From assembly GCF_000172075.1 (NCBI RefSeq), contig NZ_ABIC01000010.1:1-64000 (forward strand): a DNA stretch of 64,000 nt, in the 5' to 3' direction. Source of the stretch: Shewanella benthica KT99. GTDB lineage: Bacteria > Pseudomonadota > Gammaproteobacteria > Enterobacterales > Shewanellaceae. A program made the translations under genes and the position numbers. Shown piece by piece: positions 53,232-60,842 of this stretch. The notes beneath the pieces are model-generated. The model did no database searches and had not been told where the DNA came from. It saw nothing but the letters and a program-made list of their open reading frames with translations. Positions within the stretch are counted from its first letter, which is position 1. Each line of letters begins with the position of its first letter.

Positions 53232-53489
53232 ACTCTAGCTTCTCAGTTAACGAAAGGCCTACCACAAATACAATTCTGCTTATATAAAGCTGATGAGATC
53301 GAAAAGATCGCCAATCGTTCAGGTGATATTTTCATCATATGTCGTCCGTTCAATATTCCACCTGAATGGGATAAAGCCAATGAATTCCGACCTTAAAAGT
53401 TAGCCAATACTAACCCTAAATATTACCCTCAAGTTGTCCACAAGATGACCACAGTTTATTGGGATAATTGGGACTTGCTAAATCACTGA
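53232..53489 (+). pseudogene. Unrecognised coding remnant with an in-frame stop
   Basis: One frame, open from 53232, reads DEIEKIANRSGDIFIICRPF and ends WDKANEFRP before TAA at 53394. It then continues KLANTNPKYYPQVVHKMTTV to TGA at 53487. It is protein-like on both sides of the stop but lacks a start codon and ribosome-binding site. I cannot name the family. Confidence 0.35.
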
Positions 53490-53670
53490 AATAACAATAT
53501 CTTGTACCTACTCGCTGAAAGCAACACTATATGATGTGTTTAATGAGTTATGTTAGATGGGATAGATTCATGAAATGGAGTTCTAGTCACTGTCAGTAAT
53601 TCACCTAAGGCGACTTACTTATATACTACTAGATAAGTAACGGAAAACCGTTAAGACAAATATAAGTATG

Positions 53671-53682
53671 AATTGATCAATT
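53671..53682. promoter_or_regulatory. 12-bp perfect palindrome upstream of the small ORF
   Basis: AATTGATCAATT lies about 48 nt ahead of a 44-codon ORF. AACGGAAAACCGTT forms a hairpin at 53639-53652. Either could be an operator or leader structure; there is no direct support. Confidence 0.3.
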
Positions 53683-53729
53683 GGCAAGCCTTTTGAGAAA
53701 AAATGCGCTGCAAGATTGGAGGGACTGCC

Positions 53730-53864
53730 ATGCAGCCACCCATCGATCGCAAAGTCACAATTGACGTTCGTGTTACTCATGTACATGAATATCGACTGTT
53801 ACCAAGCGATATAAGCATAGTCAGTTTAGTGCAGATACTTGTTGCATTATACGGCTTCATTTAA
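53730..53864 (+). CDS. Possible 44-residue protein with good translation and termination signals
   Basis: The ORF starts MQPPIDRKVTIDVRV and ends in a hydrophobic stretch (IVSLVQILVALYGFI). TTGGAGGGAC lies 5-9 nt before the ATG, a strong ribosome-binding site, and a perfect terminator follows 10 nt after the stop. No family is recognised. It lies in a gene-poor region, so the combination of signals is the only support. Confidence 0.45.
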   Translation: MQPPIDRKVTIDVRVTHVHEYRLLPSDISIVSLVQILVALYGFI

Positions 53865-53874
53865 GTCATACAAA

Positions 53875-53900
53875 GCCCACTATATAGTGGGCTTTCTTCG
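53875..53900 (+). terminator. Perfect intrinsic terminator
   Basis: AAAGCCCACTA and TAGTGGGCTTT form a fully paired stem with a TA centre, followed by CTTC. It probably ends the small ORF transcript. Confidence 0.75.
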
Positions 53901-53996
53901 GATTAAGATAGCTCAGCGGATAAATCAGGCCACCTACAAAAGAGGCTGGACAGGCATGTTTTTTTGAATTAAGCCAACCCGCAGAAATAAACAACC

Positions 53997-54210
53997 GGTG
54001 TAGATGCGGCTGTGAGCTTCCAAAACAGGGACGTTTTGGCAGAGCCTATAGGGATATATTTACGGCGTCTTGCAGAAGTATCTGCACTTAAGGTCGTTCA
54101 TTCACATCCATGTGATCACGACATTGGCGCATCCATGCACGGCACCCACGGCAGGTGATAGATTACAAAAAGGGTCAATGCTCAAATCGACCCAATTAAA
54201 TACCAATGAA
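53997..54210 (+). repeat. Covarying-hairpin repeat, copy C (fullest)
   Basis: It starts GGTGTAGATGCGGCTG and ends AAATACCAATGAA. The hairpin CCAAAAC-AGGGAC-GTTTTGG is at 54020-54039; a second motif TAT-AGGGAT-ATA follows, then TGCAGA-AGTA-TCTGCA. Stems differ from copy B but stay paired, while the loops are identical. Confidence 0.75.
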
Positions 54211-54368
54211 GCTAGATGAAACCAAAAAAGTTATTTCAACAATTGTTAACTGACAATCTCAATTAGCGTTAGCGTCGAATAGGCCGAAGGCCGTCTACCA
54301 GCGAAGCGTCGTCTTAGCTTTACCAGCCTCGCTCCTCGTTCCTAGAGTCTAAAACCTCGAGCCTTCGG

Positions 54369-55274
54369 TTATGAAGGATTCCACAGCAACTTGCCACAGT
54401 CAGTCAAATCATATCCACCCAGTGAGGCGGCCAACTGTCTCGTTTGCGAGCTGGATATCATGTCGAACAGATGCTGTAACTGGCGTCTGAAGTAGATACC
54501 CTGTGGCATGACGAAGTCGAATGATTCAGTGATCAGCGGCACGAAGCTTAGGCCGCTTTCCATGGCGACCGATTGACAGCCAAAGCCTATGTCGGCATCG
54601 CCGCGGGCAATAAAACCGGCGAGTTCACGCTCGCTGTAGGCGGTGACGTTGGCATTGATATGACTCAGGGCGGCGCCTTGCTTCATGAGCCAATGTTCCA
54701 GATGTTGCTGGCTGCCAGCACCGGCTTGTCTGTCTACCCAGCGCCAGGGGAGGGAGACTATCTGGTCTTCTTGCTGACACCTATGATGCATCTCGGTACG
54801 CATCATCAGGCCTTGTTGGCGTGTGTAGCCGTGGACCATCACCCACTGCTGATGGTTCGGGTAACCCTTTAGCAGCGCCGGGTGACGGATATTGCGTTCA
54901 TCTACGCTGCCCCAGTGTAAGGTGCACACATCGGCGTAGCCGCGAGAGAGGAGATCCAGGCCGAGGCGTGAGCCGGTGGAGCTGTAGCTGATGAGATCGC
55001 TCTTGCCTATCTGAGTCATCAATCGAGCGACCAGCATAGACAGTAGGGGATCATCACTGCCGGTGATGTGCATTCTGTCCGACAGCATACCGCTATGGCA
55101 TGAATCCATCACCCAGCGATCGATCAAGATCTTAGGGAAGAGCCACTTACCGGTTACCTTAGTCGCGGGAAGAATGCGATCGTTCGCCATCGCATAGACC
55201 TTCTTCTCATTCAGATCTAGGTATTTGGCGACCTGTTTGGCGCTCATATAGACGAGTTTACTCGGCTCTGTCAT
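54369..55274 (-). CDS. HTH/PBP-like regulator next to fdhD
   Basis: 301 residues: an N-terminal excisionase-type helix-turn-helix (MSAKQVAKYLDLNEKKVYAMANDRILPATKVTGKWLFPK) and a C-terminal periplasmic-binding-protein-like domain (about 65-295; SDDPLLSMLVARL, YSSTGSRLGLDLLSRGYADVCTLH). This combination occurs in one-component regulators sensing molybdate-like or other small ligands. It lies directly downstream of fdhD, so a role in formate dehydrogenase or molybdenum control is plausible. Confidence 0.82.
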   Translation of the reverse strand: MTEPSKLVYMSAKQVAKYLDLNEKKVYAMANDRILPATKVTGKWLFPKILIDRWVMDSCHSGMLSDRMHITGSDDPLLSMLVARLMTQIGKSDLISYSSTGSRLGLDLLSRGYADVCTLHWGSVDERNIRHPALLKGYPNHQQWVMVHGYTRQQGLMMRTEMHHRCQQEDQIVSLPWRWVDRQAGAGSQQHLEHWLMKQGAALSHINANVTAYSERELAGFIARGDADIGFGCQSVAMESGLSFVPLITESFDFVMPQGIYFRRQLQHLFDMISSSQTRQLAASLGGYDLTDCGKLLWNPS

Positions 55275-55308
55275 GACTTGTTTCCATTAAGTAGTCCCTT
55301 GTTTCGGT

Positions 55309-56154
55309 CTATTTTTTTGAGGGGCGCTTAGCTGGTATGGCGTCGAATTCTATGTTGTCGGCACCATTGTAGATAAGGAAGTGTTTTCCCTTGGCACGGG
55401 CTATCATGGTTATCCCCATCTGTTGCGCCAGCTCTAGTCCCATCTGAGTCGCACCGCTACGTGACAGGAGTATGGGTATACCCATTTTGGCGACTTTTAT
55501 CACCATTTCAGAGGTCAGGCGTCCCGTGGTGTAGAAGATTTTGTCTTCACCTGGGGTCTCTTTTAACCACATCTCGCCGGCTAAGGTATCTACCGCGTTA
55601 TGGCGGCCCACATCTTCGACGAAATCGACGATCTGGTCGTCGAGGCACAGGCCACAACCGTGTACCGCACCTGCATTCTTATAGGTTTCGTTGTATTCGC
55701 CGATATTCTTCAGCAGGCTATAGATCATGCTCTGCTTAATTCGGCGTTGTGGCAGGTTTATCTCATCCAAACCATCCATAAACCCACCATATACGGTTCC
55801 CTGACCACAGCCTGAGGTTACCGTTTTTTCCGCGAGCTTCTCTTCTAAGTCTTGGATGCTTTCTGTGGTGATGATGGCCGCCGAGCTGACCTCCCAATCG
55901 ACGATAATCGATTCCAGCTGCTGCAGATCTGAGATAAAACCTTGGTTCTTCAGGTAGCCTAAGGCCAGCGATTCGGGTCTGGCCCCTAAGGTCATCAAGG
56001 TCACAATCGGTCGCCAGTTCAGATAGACGGTGAGGGGGCGTTCGCAGGCGATATGCTTATCTACCTGCTCACCGTTTTCGTCGATAGCCTTAACAGCAAT
56101 AGTTAACGGCACATCGGTCGCTGTTTTTATCAAGGTTGGATAGTGCTTGCTCAA
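55309..56154 (-). CDS. fdhD: Formate dehydrogenase accessory sulfurtransferase FdhD
   Basis: 281 residues. FdhD passes sulfur from IscS to the molybdenum cofactor, required for active formate dehydrogenase. Characteristic segments are YLNWRPIVTLMTLGARPESLALGYL, KNAGAVHGCGLC, EDVGRHNAVDTLAGEM and TTGRLTSEMVIK. The sulfur-relay loop is TSGCGQGT with a single cysteine (Cys116), where E. coli has a CxxC pair. The gene is divergent from the fdh accessory operon. Confidence 0.94.
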   Translation of the reverse strand: MSKHYPTLIKTATDVPLTIAVKAIDENGEQVDKHIACERPLTVYLNWRPIVTLMTLGARPESLALGYLKNQGFISDLQQLESIIVDWEVSSAAIITTESIQDLEEKLAEKTVTSGCGQGTVYGGFMDGLDEINLPQRRIKQSMIYSLLKNIGEYNETYKNAGAVHGCGLCLDDQIVDFVEDVGRHNAVDTLAGEMWLKETPGEDKIFYTTGRLTSEMVIKVAKMGIPILLSRSGATQMGLELAQQMGITMIARAKGKHFLIYNGADNIEFDAIPAKRPSKK

Positions 56155-56294
56155 GGTTCATCACTCATCATTAGAAATTGGCTAATTCAGCATAGCAATT
56201 ATTGTACCCAGACGTTGAATCCTTGAGTTAATGCGTGATCTCTCTCATTACCCTCCGTTAAAACGCCCATTAATGTCCTATAAAAAATAGCAGC

Positions 56295-56311
56295 TAGGAC
56301 AAATTGTCCTA
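56295..56311. promoter_or_regulatory. 17-bp palindrome, candidate enhancer or operator site
   Basis: TAGGACAAATTGTCCTA is perfectly symmetric around its central base. It lies about 51-67 bp upstream of a sigma-54 promoter, in the gap between fdhD and the fdh accessory operon, where a bacterial enhancer-binding protein would bind. Confidence 0.55.
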
Positions 56312-56361
56312 CTATTAGTGTGGAATTGATGATCTAGCGCAACTTTCCTCTATTAATTGAA

Positions 56362-56377
56362 TGGCACATATATTGCT
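56362..56377 (+). promoter_or_regulatory. Sigma-54 (RpoN) promoter of the fdh accessory operon
   Basis: TGGCAC-ATATA-TTGCT is an exact match to the -24/-12 consensus TGGCAC-N5-TTGCW with correct 12-bp GG-to-GC spacing. Transcription would start near 56388, about 80 nt before the first gene. Confidence 0.75.
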
Positions 56378-56419
56378 TAGTAATGGATATAGTAGAAAAT
56401 ATTAACCTCATTATCGGGC

Positions 56420-56445
56420 CGGGTGTTATCTGAATGATAAACCCG
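56420..56445 (+). promoter_or_regulatory. Leader hairpin before the DUF3305 gene
   Basis: CGGGT-g-TTATC pairs with GATAA-ACCCG around TGAAT, with one bulged G. It lies in the predicted 5' untranslated leader, ending 22 nt before the start codon. It could stabilise the mRNA or affect initiation. Confidence 0.45.
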
Positions 56446-56467
56446 CTACAAGTAAGGTGAAGACTGA

Positions 56468-56941
56468 ATGCAACATACCGAAAGCCAATGGCCCATGCAT
56501 GTTTCTCTCAAGAGAATCGAAAAGTTAGTCGGGCGCTGGACCTCAGTGACCTGGGAGTTAGATCAGATATTACCAGCCACTCATGACGCCCCTGAGAATT
56601 CACACCTTATCCAGCTTGAATTACATAAAGATGAGCGCGGTAGCTACCGTATTAATTTGGATATGGACAACACCATGTTGTTCATCGTCTGCGACGAACT
56701 CGAGGACGGTACCTGGATCCCCGCGATGATCTCTGCAGACCAAAATGTCGCAGCTGGGTGTCTCGAAGGTGATACTCCTGTGTTGAATCTTCCTATGCCA
56801 CAAGCTATCGCTTGTTGGATGGAAGCCTTCATTACCCGCCATGGTGAAGTTGAGATATCAGCTCATCGTCGTAAACATGTTAATCGCCGTAAGAATCAAG
56901 GTCCGAGTACCGATCACTTCCGTGAGCAGGGCAGCCGATGA
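56468..56941 (+). CDS. DUF3305 formate dehydrogenase-associated protein
   Basis: 157 residues. It matches DUF3305 by size, location and the LKRIEKLVGRWTSVTWEL and QLELHKDERGSYRINLDMDNTMLFIVCD segments. DUF3305 and DUF3306 are found together ahead of formate dehydrogenase genes; their precise role is unknown. GTAAGGTGAAG precedes the ATG. It overlaps the DUF3306 gene by 4 bp. Confidence 0.85.
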   Translation: MQHTESQWPMHVSLKRIEKLVGRWTSVTWELDQILPATHDAPENSHLIQLELHKDERGSYRINLDMDNTMLFIVCDELEDGTWIPAMISADQNVAAGCLEGDTPVLNLPMPQAIACWMEAFITRHGEVEISAHRRKHVNRRKNQGPSTDHFREQGSR

Positions 56942-57573
56942 GCGATAAACCAAGCGGATTATTCTCTCGCTGGACTCAACGCCGTCAGCAAGTCGAAGAG
57001 GAAAGGTTGGCTGAAGAGGCTGCCATTGCAACTGAGCAAGAAGCTTTAGCCGACGAAGTTTTGCTAGATCAAGAGTCTGAGCAAGCTTTAGATCAAGAGG
57101 CAGACGGTGAAGCTAAGGTGCTAACGGCCGAAGACCTTCCCGATCCAGACAAAATCGAAGTCGGTGGCAGCTTTGCTAGCTTTATGGGAGCAAATGTCGA
57201 TCCAACGGCTAAGGCTGCCGCGTTAAAAGCATTATGGAAGCAGCCTCAATATAACGAAATCGATGGCTTGCTCGAGTATGCCTTAGATTACAGTAATCAG
57301 CCTAAGCTGAGTGCTGAGCAGTCGGCAAAAATTGCCAAGAAGATTTTTCGCTATGTGACTAAGAAAGAGGATGAAGTCGAAGAGCAACAAGCGCTTGCTC
57401 AAGCAGCTGAAGAGCATGCTACAGAGAGTGCTGATGAAAGCACGACAGCTTCTCGAAGTGATGACGCACATTTAGACAGTGAAGCACCTGAGGACATTTT
57501 GGACATCGACAGTGATGACTTGTCCCAAAATGCACCAGATTCTGCTGGTGATACAAAGGAAGTGGTCGTTTAA
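56938..57573 (+). CDS. DUF3306 formate dehydrogenase-associated protein
   Basis: 211 residues, overlapping the DUF3305 gene by ATGA. It starts GLFSRWTQRRQQVEEERL, has a conserved FASFMGANVDPTAKAAALKALWKQPQYNEIDGLLEYALDYS, and ends in a very acidic, low-complexity tail (about 140-205, rich in D, E, S, A). It is cytoplasmic, with no signal peptide. Its role in formate dehydrogenase assembly is inferred from consistent linkage. Confidence 0.85.
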   Translation: MSDKPSGLFSRWTQRRQQVEEERLAEEAAIATEQEALADEVLLDQESEQALDQEADGEAKVLTAEDLPDPDKIEVGGSFASFMGANVDPTAKAAALKALWKQPQYNEIDGLLEYALDYSNQPKLSAEQSAKIAKKIFRYVTKKEDEVEEQQALAQAAEEHATESADESTTASRSDDAHLDSEAPEDILDIDSDDLSQNAPDSAGDTKEVVV

Positions 57574-57779
57574 CGTCATTTTACATAAGTTTAATAACCA
57601 CAGTTTTGGTATGTGAATTGCTAGTTACTTTTAGCAGAAAGAGAAAGAACTTAGCAAGAATCGGCATGAAGCCTTGGCCCTGATGAAGCCAAAGTGTTGA
57701 ACAATGAAACGCTAACTGAAGAGTGATAAGAGTATAGCGATCAGCCGATGGCAACAGCCAAACTGTTCAGGAACGCAAC

Positions 57780-59465
57780 GTGAGCATAAATTTGAATAAT
57801 GATACCCAAGTTGAACTCCAAGGGGTTCGGCAGCAAGTGTTGGCGAATACTAAGGTCATTCAAAACCTGATCCCGCCAACCGTCAGCTATACCACTGAGG
57901 GCAATGTGCTCGTTATCGGGCCGGAAGATCTGGCTCGCTTAGCGGCAGCGAGATTGTCTAATATGGGTAAAATTGCCATTTTAGCCAATGAATCGATTAC
58001 CAGCCAAGATGAAGAGCATCTTGAGAGGGTGATGTCTGCCGCCGAAGATGTCGAGAGCTTCTATAACAAGCTTATCGAGATCAAAGGTTTCCTCGGACAG
58101 TTCCAGGTTAAAGTCGAATCTGGCAATGAGCAAAGTGCTACCACGACTGACTTGAGCCTGGCGGCTATTCGTAAGGCGCACTTCGATCTTATCTTAGATT
58201 TGAGCCAGTCCCCCTGTATCAACTTAGAGATGTTACCACCTGGCTATTTTTACGTGGGTCAGGATGAAGCTAAATTAGACGATGCCATTAACCAGCTTCC
58301 AGAGTTGATTGGTGAATTCGATAAGCCGCGCTACGTTAAGGTGAACAGCGAGATCTGTGCCCATAACCGTAACGGTATCGATGGCTGTAATCGTTGTCTG
58401 AACTTCTGTCCTGCCGATGCCATCCAAAGCATAAATAAAATGATAGAGATAGATCCCTACCTCTGTCACGGTGCCGGCAGTTGCACTAATGCCTGCCCAA
58501 CCGGTGCGATTAGCTACGACCTGCCAACACCACAAGCCCTGCACTCTTATCTGCATAAACTGGTCACTCGCTTCAGCGAGCAGGCTCAAGTTGCTCCGGT
58601 GATCTTGTTTCATGATGAAGCCAATGGTGCAGCGCTGATAGGTGATGATTTACCTGGCGCTATTATTCCGGTTGCCATGGAAGAGATCACCGTTGCTAGC
58701 ATAGATCATTGGATGTCGTCTCTGGCTTGGGGTGCGCGTCAGATTTTAGTGCTTAACACCGCCGCCACTGCGCCGACCTTGACCCAGATGCTCAAGGGTG
58801 AACTTCAGCTGGCGAACGATATTCTTAATGAGATGGGTCAGCCACAGCGTATATCCCTTATCGATGAGTCGAGTATAGCCAGTCTTGCCGACTTGGTAGC
58901 AACTAGCTCCGACTGGCCGGTGATCGTGCCGGGTGAGTTTGCTGCTACCACTAAGCGCAATACTTTGTATGCGGCGATAGATCATCTCAATGAGCAAGCG
59001 GACTCGGTGGATTCTTGCCTGACTCAGAGCAACCTTCCTTACGGCATCGTCAGCGTAAACACAGATAGCTGTACCTTATGTCTCTCTTGTGTGTCTACCT
59101 GTCCGACACAAGCTCTAACCGATGGTGGCGATAAGCCAGCATTGAACTTCCTCGAGCAAGATTGTGTGCAATGTGGCTTGTGTGAGAAGGCCTGTCCTGA
59201 GAACGCCATCAGCCTGACCTCGCAGATGAACTTAGATAAACAAGCACGCCAAACTATCAAGACATTGAAACAGGAGGACCCCTTCGAGTGTATTCGTTGT
59301 GGTACACCCTTCGCCACCAAGTCGATGATCAAACGCATGCAAGAAGTGATTGGCGGGCACAGTGCGTTCAGTGCCAACACAGAGCGTTTGCAGATGTGTA
59401 GTGACTGCCGCGTGAAAGATATGTTTGAAGACTTCCTTCAAGACCCAGAAAAGCAACTGCGATAA
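57780..59465 (+). CDS. Multi-[4Fe-4S] ferredoxin-type protein of the fdh cluster
   Basis: 561 residues. There are two N-terminal cluster motifs (CNRCLNFCPADAI, then CHGAGSCTNACPTGAI), two later ones (CTLCLSCVSTCPTQAL, CVQCGLCEKACPENAI) and CIRCGTPF with MCSDCRVKD near the end. That gives about four 4Fe-4S sites plus an extra Cys group. It is probably a cytoplasmic electron-transfer or cofactor-delivery protein for formate dehydrogenase maturation. It starts with GTG, with AGGAA ahead. Confidence 0.88.
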   Translation: MSINLNNDTQVELQGVRQQVLANTKVIQNLIPPTVSYTTEGNVLVIGPEDLARLAAARLSNMGKIAILANESITSQDEEHLERVMSAAEDVESFYNKLIEIKGFLGQFQVKVESGNEQSATTTDLSLAAIRKAHFDLILDLSQSPCINLEMLPPGYFYVGQDEAKLDDAINQLPELIGEFDKPRYVKVNSEICAHNRNGIDGCNRCLNFCPADAIQSINKMIEIDPYLCHGAGSCTNACPTGAISYDLPTPQALHSYLHKLVTRFSEQAQVAPVILFHDEANGAALIGDDLPGAIIPVAMEEITVASIDHWMSSLAWGARQILVLNTAATAPTLTQMLKGELQLANDILNEMGQPQRISLIDESSIASLADLVATSSDWPVIVPGEFAATTKRNTLYAAIDHLNEQADSVDSCLTQSNLPYGIVSVNTDSCTLCLSCVSTCPTQALTDGGDKPALNFLEQDCVQCGLCEKACPENAISLTSQMNLDKQARQTIKTLKQEDPFECIRCGTPFATKSMIKRMQEVIGGHSAFSANTERLQMCSDCRVKDMFEDFLQDPEKQLR

Positions 59466-59475
59466 GAGTGTAGCT

Positions 59476-60159
59476 ATGACCGAATTAGTCAGAGAAATAT
59501 CAGAAAACGATCAGTTAAGAGCCGACATCTATCAGCTATTAGCCGCGCTATTACGCAGCCAGCCGAGTGCAGAGCTATTGCAGTTCCTTGCCAACCTCGA
59601 ACTGGATGTCGATGACCCTAGTGAGATGACCAAGGCTTGGTCGGCGCTCAAGTTAGCCGCGAATCAATTTTCCAGTGAACAGCTGGAAGAAGAGTATTTC
59701 AATATTTTCTATGGTGTAGGTAGTGGTGAAATCATGCCTTATGCCAGCTGGTTTATGACGGGTTCCTTGATGGACAAGCCATTAGCCATATTACGCCAGG
59801 ACCTGATACAGCTTGGCTTCGAGCGTGAAGAAAACGTCAAAGAGCCGGAAGATCATGTTGCAGCCCTGTGTGAGGTGATGGGGGTTTTATTGCTTGAAGC
59901 ACCTGGCTATCGTCAACTGGGTTTCTATCAGCGTCATATCAGTAGCTGGATAGAGCGTTTTTGTACCTCGTTAGCAGCAACGCCCAGCGCAGCTTTCTAT
60001 GCCACTGTCGCTCAGTTAGCTAAGGCGTTTTTCGAAATAGAAGCCAATGAATTTGAGCAATTACAGCTGAATATTCCGCTGAACTGCCCTGGATCTGAGG
60101 CCGAAAAATCTTCAGCCGCAGACGCAAGCCTTGAATCTAGCAAGCAAGAATTAGCCTAG
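59476..60159 (+). CDS. TorD/DmsD-family redox-enzyme maturation chaperone
   Basis: 227 residues, all-helical. EEEYFNIFYGVGSGEIMPYASWFMTGSLMDKPLAILRQDL and EDHVAALCEVMGVLLLE are the TorD-family signature. Such chaperones bind the Tat signal of a molybdoenzyme and block export until the cofactor is in. Its likely client is FdhA. The ATG at 59476, 8 nt after the previous stop, is preferred to the upstream in-frame ATG at 59425, which lies inside the ferredoxin gene. Confidence 0.88.
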   Translation: MTELVREISENDQLRADIYQLLAALLRSQPSAELLQFLANLELDVDDPSEMTKAWSALKLAANQFSSEQLEEEYFNIFYGVGSGEIMPYASWFMTGSLMDKPLAILRQDLIQLGFEREENVKEPEDHVAALCEVMGVLLLEAPGYRQLGFYQRHISSWIERFCTSLAATPSAAFYATVAQLAKAFFEIEANEFEQLQLNIPLNCPGSEAEKSSAADASLESSKQELA

Positions 60160-60268
60160 TAAACAGCACGCTTGGCTAGCCGAATCATGACTATCAGCTC
60201 GGGCGTCAATGTACCGGGCTGACAGTCAAGAAAACCGAAGGGCAACCTTCAACAAGAGTCGGGTTAGT

Positions 60269-60534
60269 ATACCACTCCGAGTAAGTATCTGATCATTCAG
60301 CGGGAGTTCAAAGCGCTGTAGGCAAGGCGGATGTTTGAAGCTAATAGTTACTCTATATCGAGAACATTCAACGTAGCATAAAGGGCTTTGAACCCCGCAC
60401 TACGTGAGGCTCTCAGTGTTTCCACTTCTGCGTTTCATTGACTTAAAAGGGAATAACCATTTCCTCATCAATGTGCCTTGAATTGAAAAAACTGAGAGTC
60501 TCTGAACTGACCAGATACTTATATGGAATGGTAT
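60269..60534. mobile_element. MITE-like element with terminal inverted repeats, inside the fdh cluster
   Basis: The ends are 27-bp imperfect inverted repeats (22 of 27 matching): left at 60269-60295 (ATACCACTCCGAG, then TAAGTATCTGATCA), right at 60508-60534 in reverse. No transposase is encoded. The right two thirds match 8330-8531. Stems CTCTCAGT/ACTGAGAG (60410-60417, 60491-60498) and CATTGA/TCAATG (60436-60441, 60468-60473) are kept. No target duplication is clear. It fills most of the 420-bp gap between the chaperone gene and the small Tat gene. Confidence 0.65.
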
Positions 60535-60579
60535 TACATAACCCAATGTTAAACATCAAATGGAAATTCAGGAGAGACT

Positions 60580-60780
60580 ATGAAGAAGCAAGCTTCCGAC
60601 ATGGGTCGTCGTCAACTGTTAAAAGCTATAGCAGTAGGCAGCGCGGCTGGTGCAGTTGCAACTATTAGTGGCCAAGCTCTTGCTGCATCACCAGCTGTAG
60701 CAACGACTACAGAGAAAGGTGACGGCTACCGAGAGACTGATCATGTTCGCAGTTATTACGCATCTTTACGTAATAAGTAA
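60580..60780 (+). CDS. Small twin-arginine signal protein of the formate dehydrogenase cluster (FdhX-like)
   Basis: 66 residues with a Tat motif GRRQLLKAIAVGSAAGAVATISGQALA followed by a short soluble tail. This fits the small Tat-signal proteins encoded directly before fdhA in Shewanella. It may travel with, or regulate export of, the formate dehydrogenase. AGGAGAGAC precedes the ATG. Confidence 0.85.
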   Translation: MKKQASDMGRRQLLKAIAVGSAAGAVATISGQALAASPAVATTTEKGDGYRETDHVRSYYASLRNK

Positions 60781-60842
60781 CAGTGGCTTTTTGATCTGAT
60801 TAGTAAATATTTATATTAAATCAATAAGATTAGGAGTGTGTG

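Noticed and set aside
60471-60668. 65-codon ORF beginning in the MITE-like repeat
   Set aside because: It overlaps the real Tat-signal gene in another frame and begins inside the repeat. The matching peptide at copy 1 ends quickly, so it is a by-product of the repeat.
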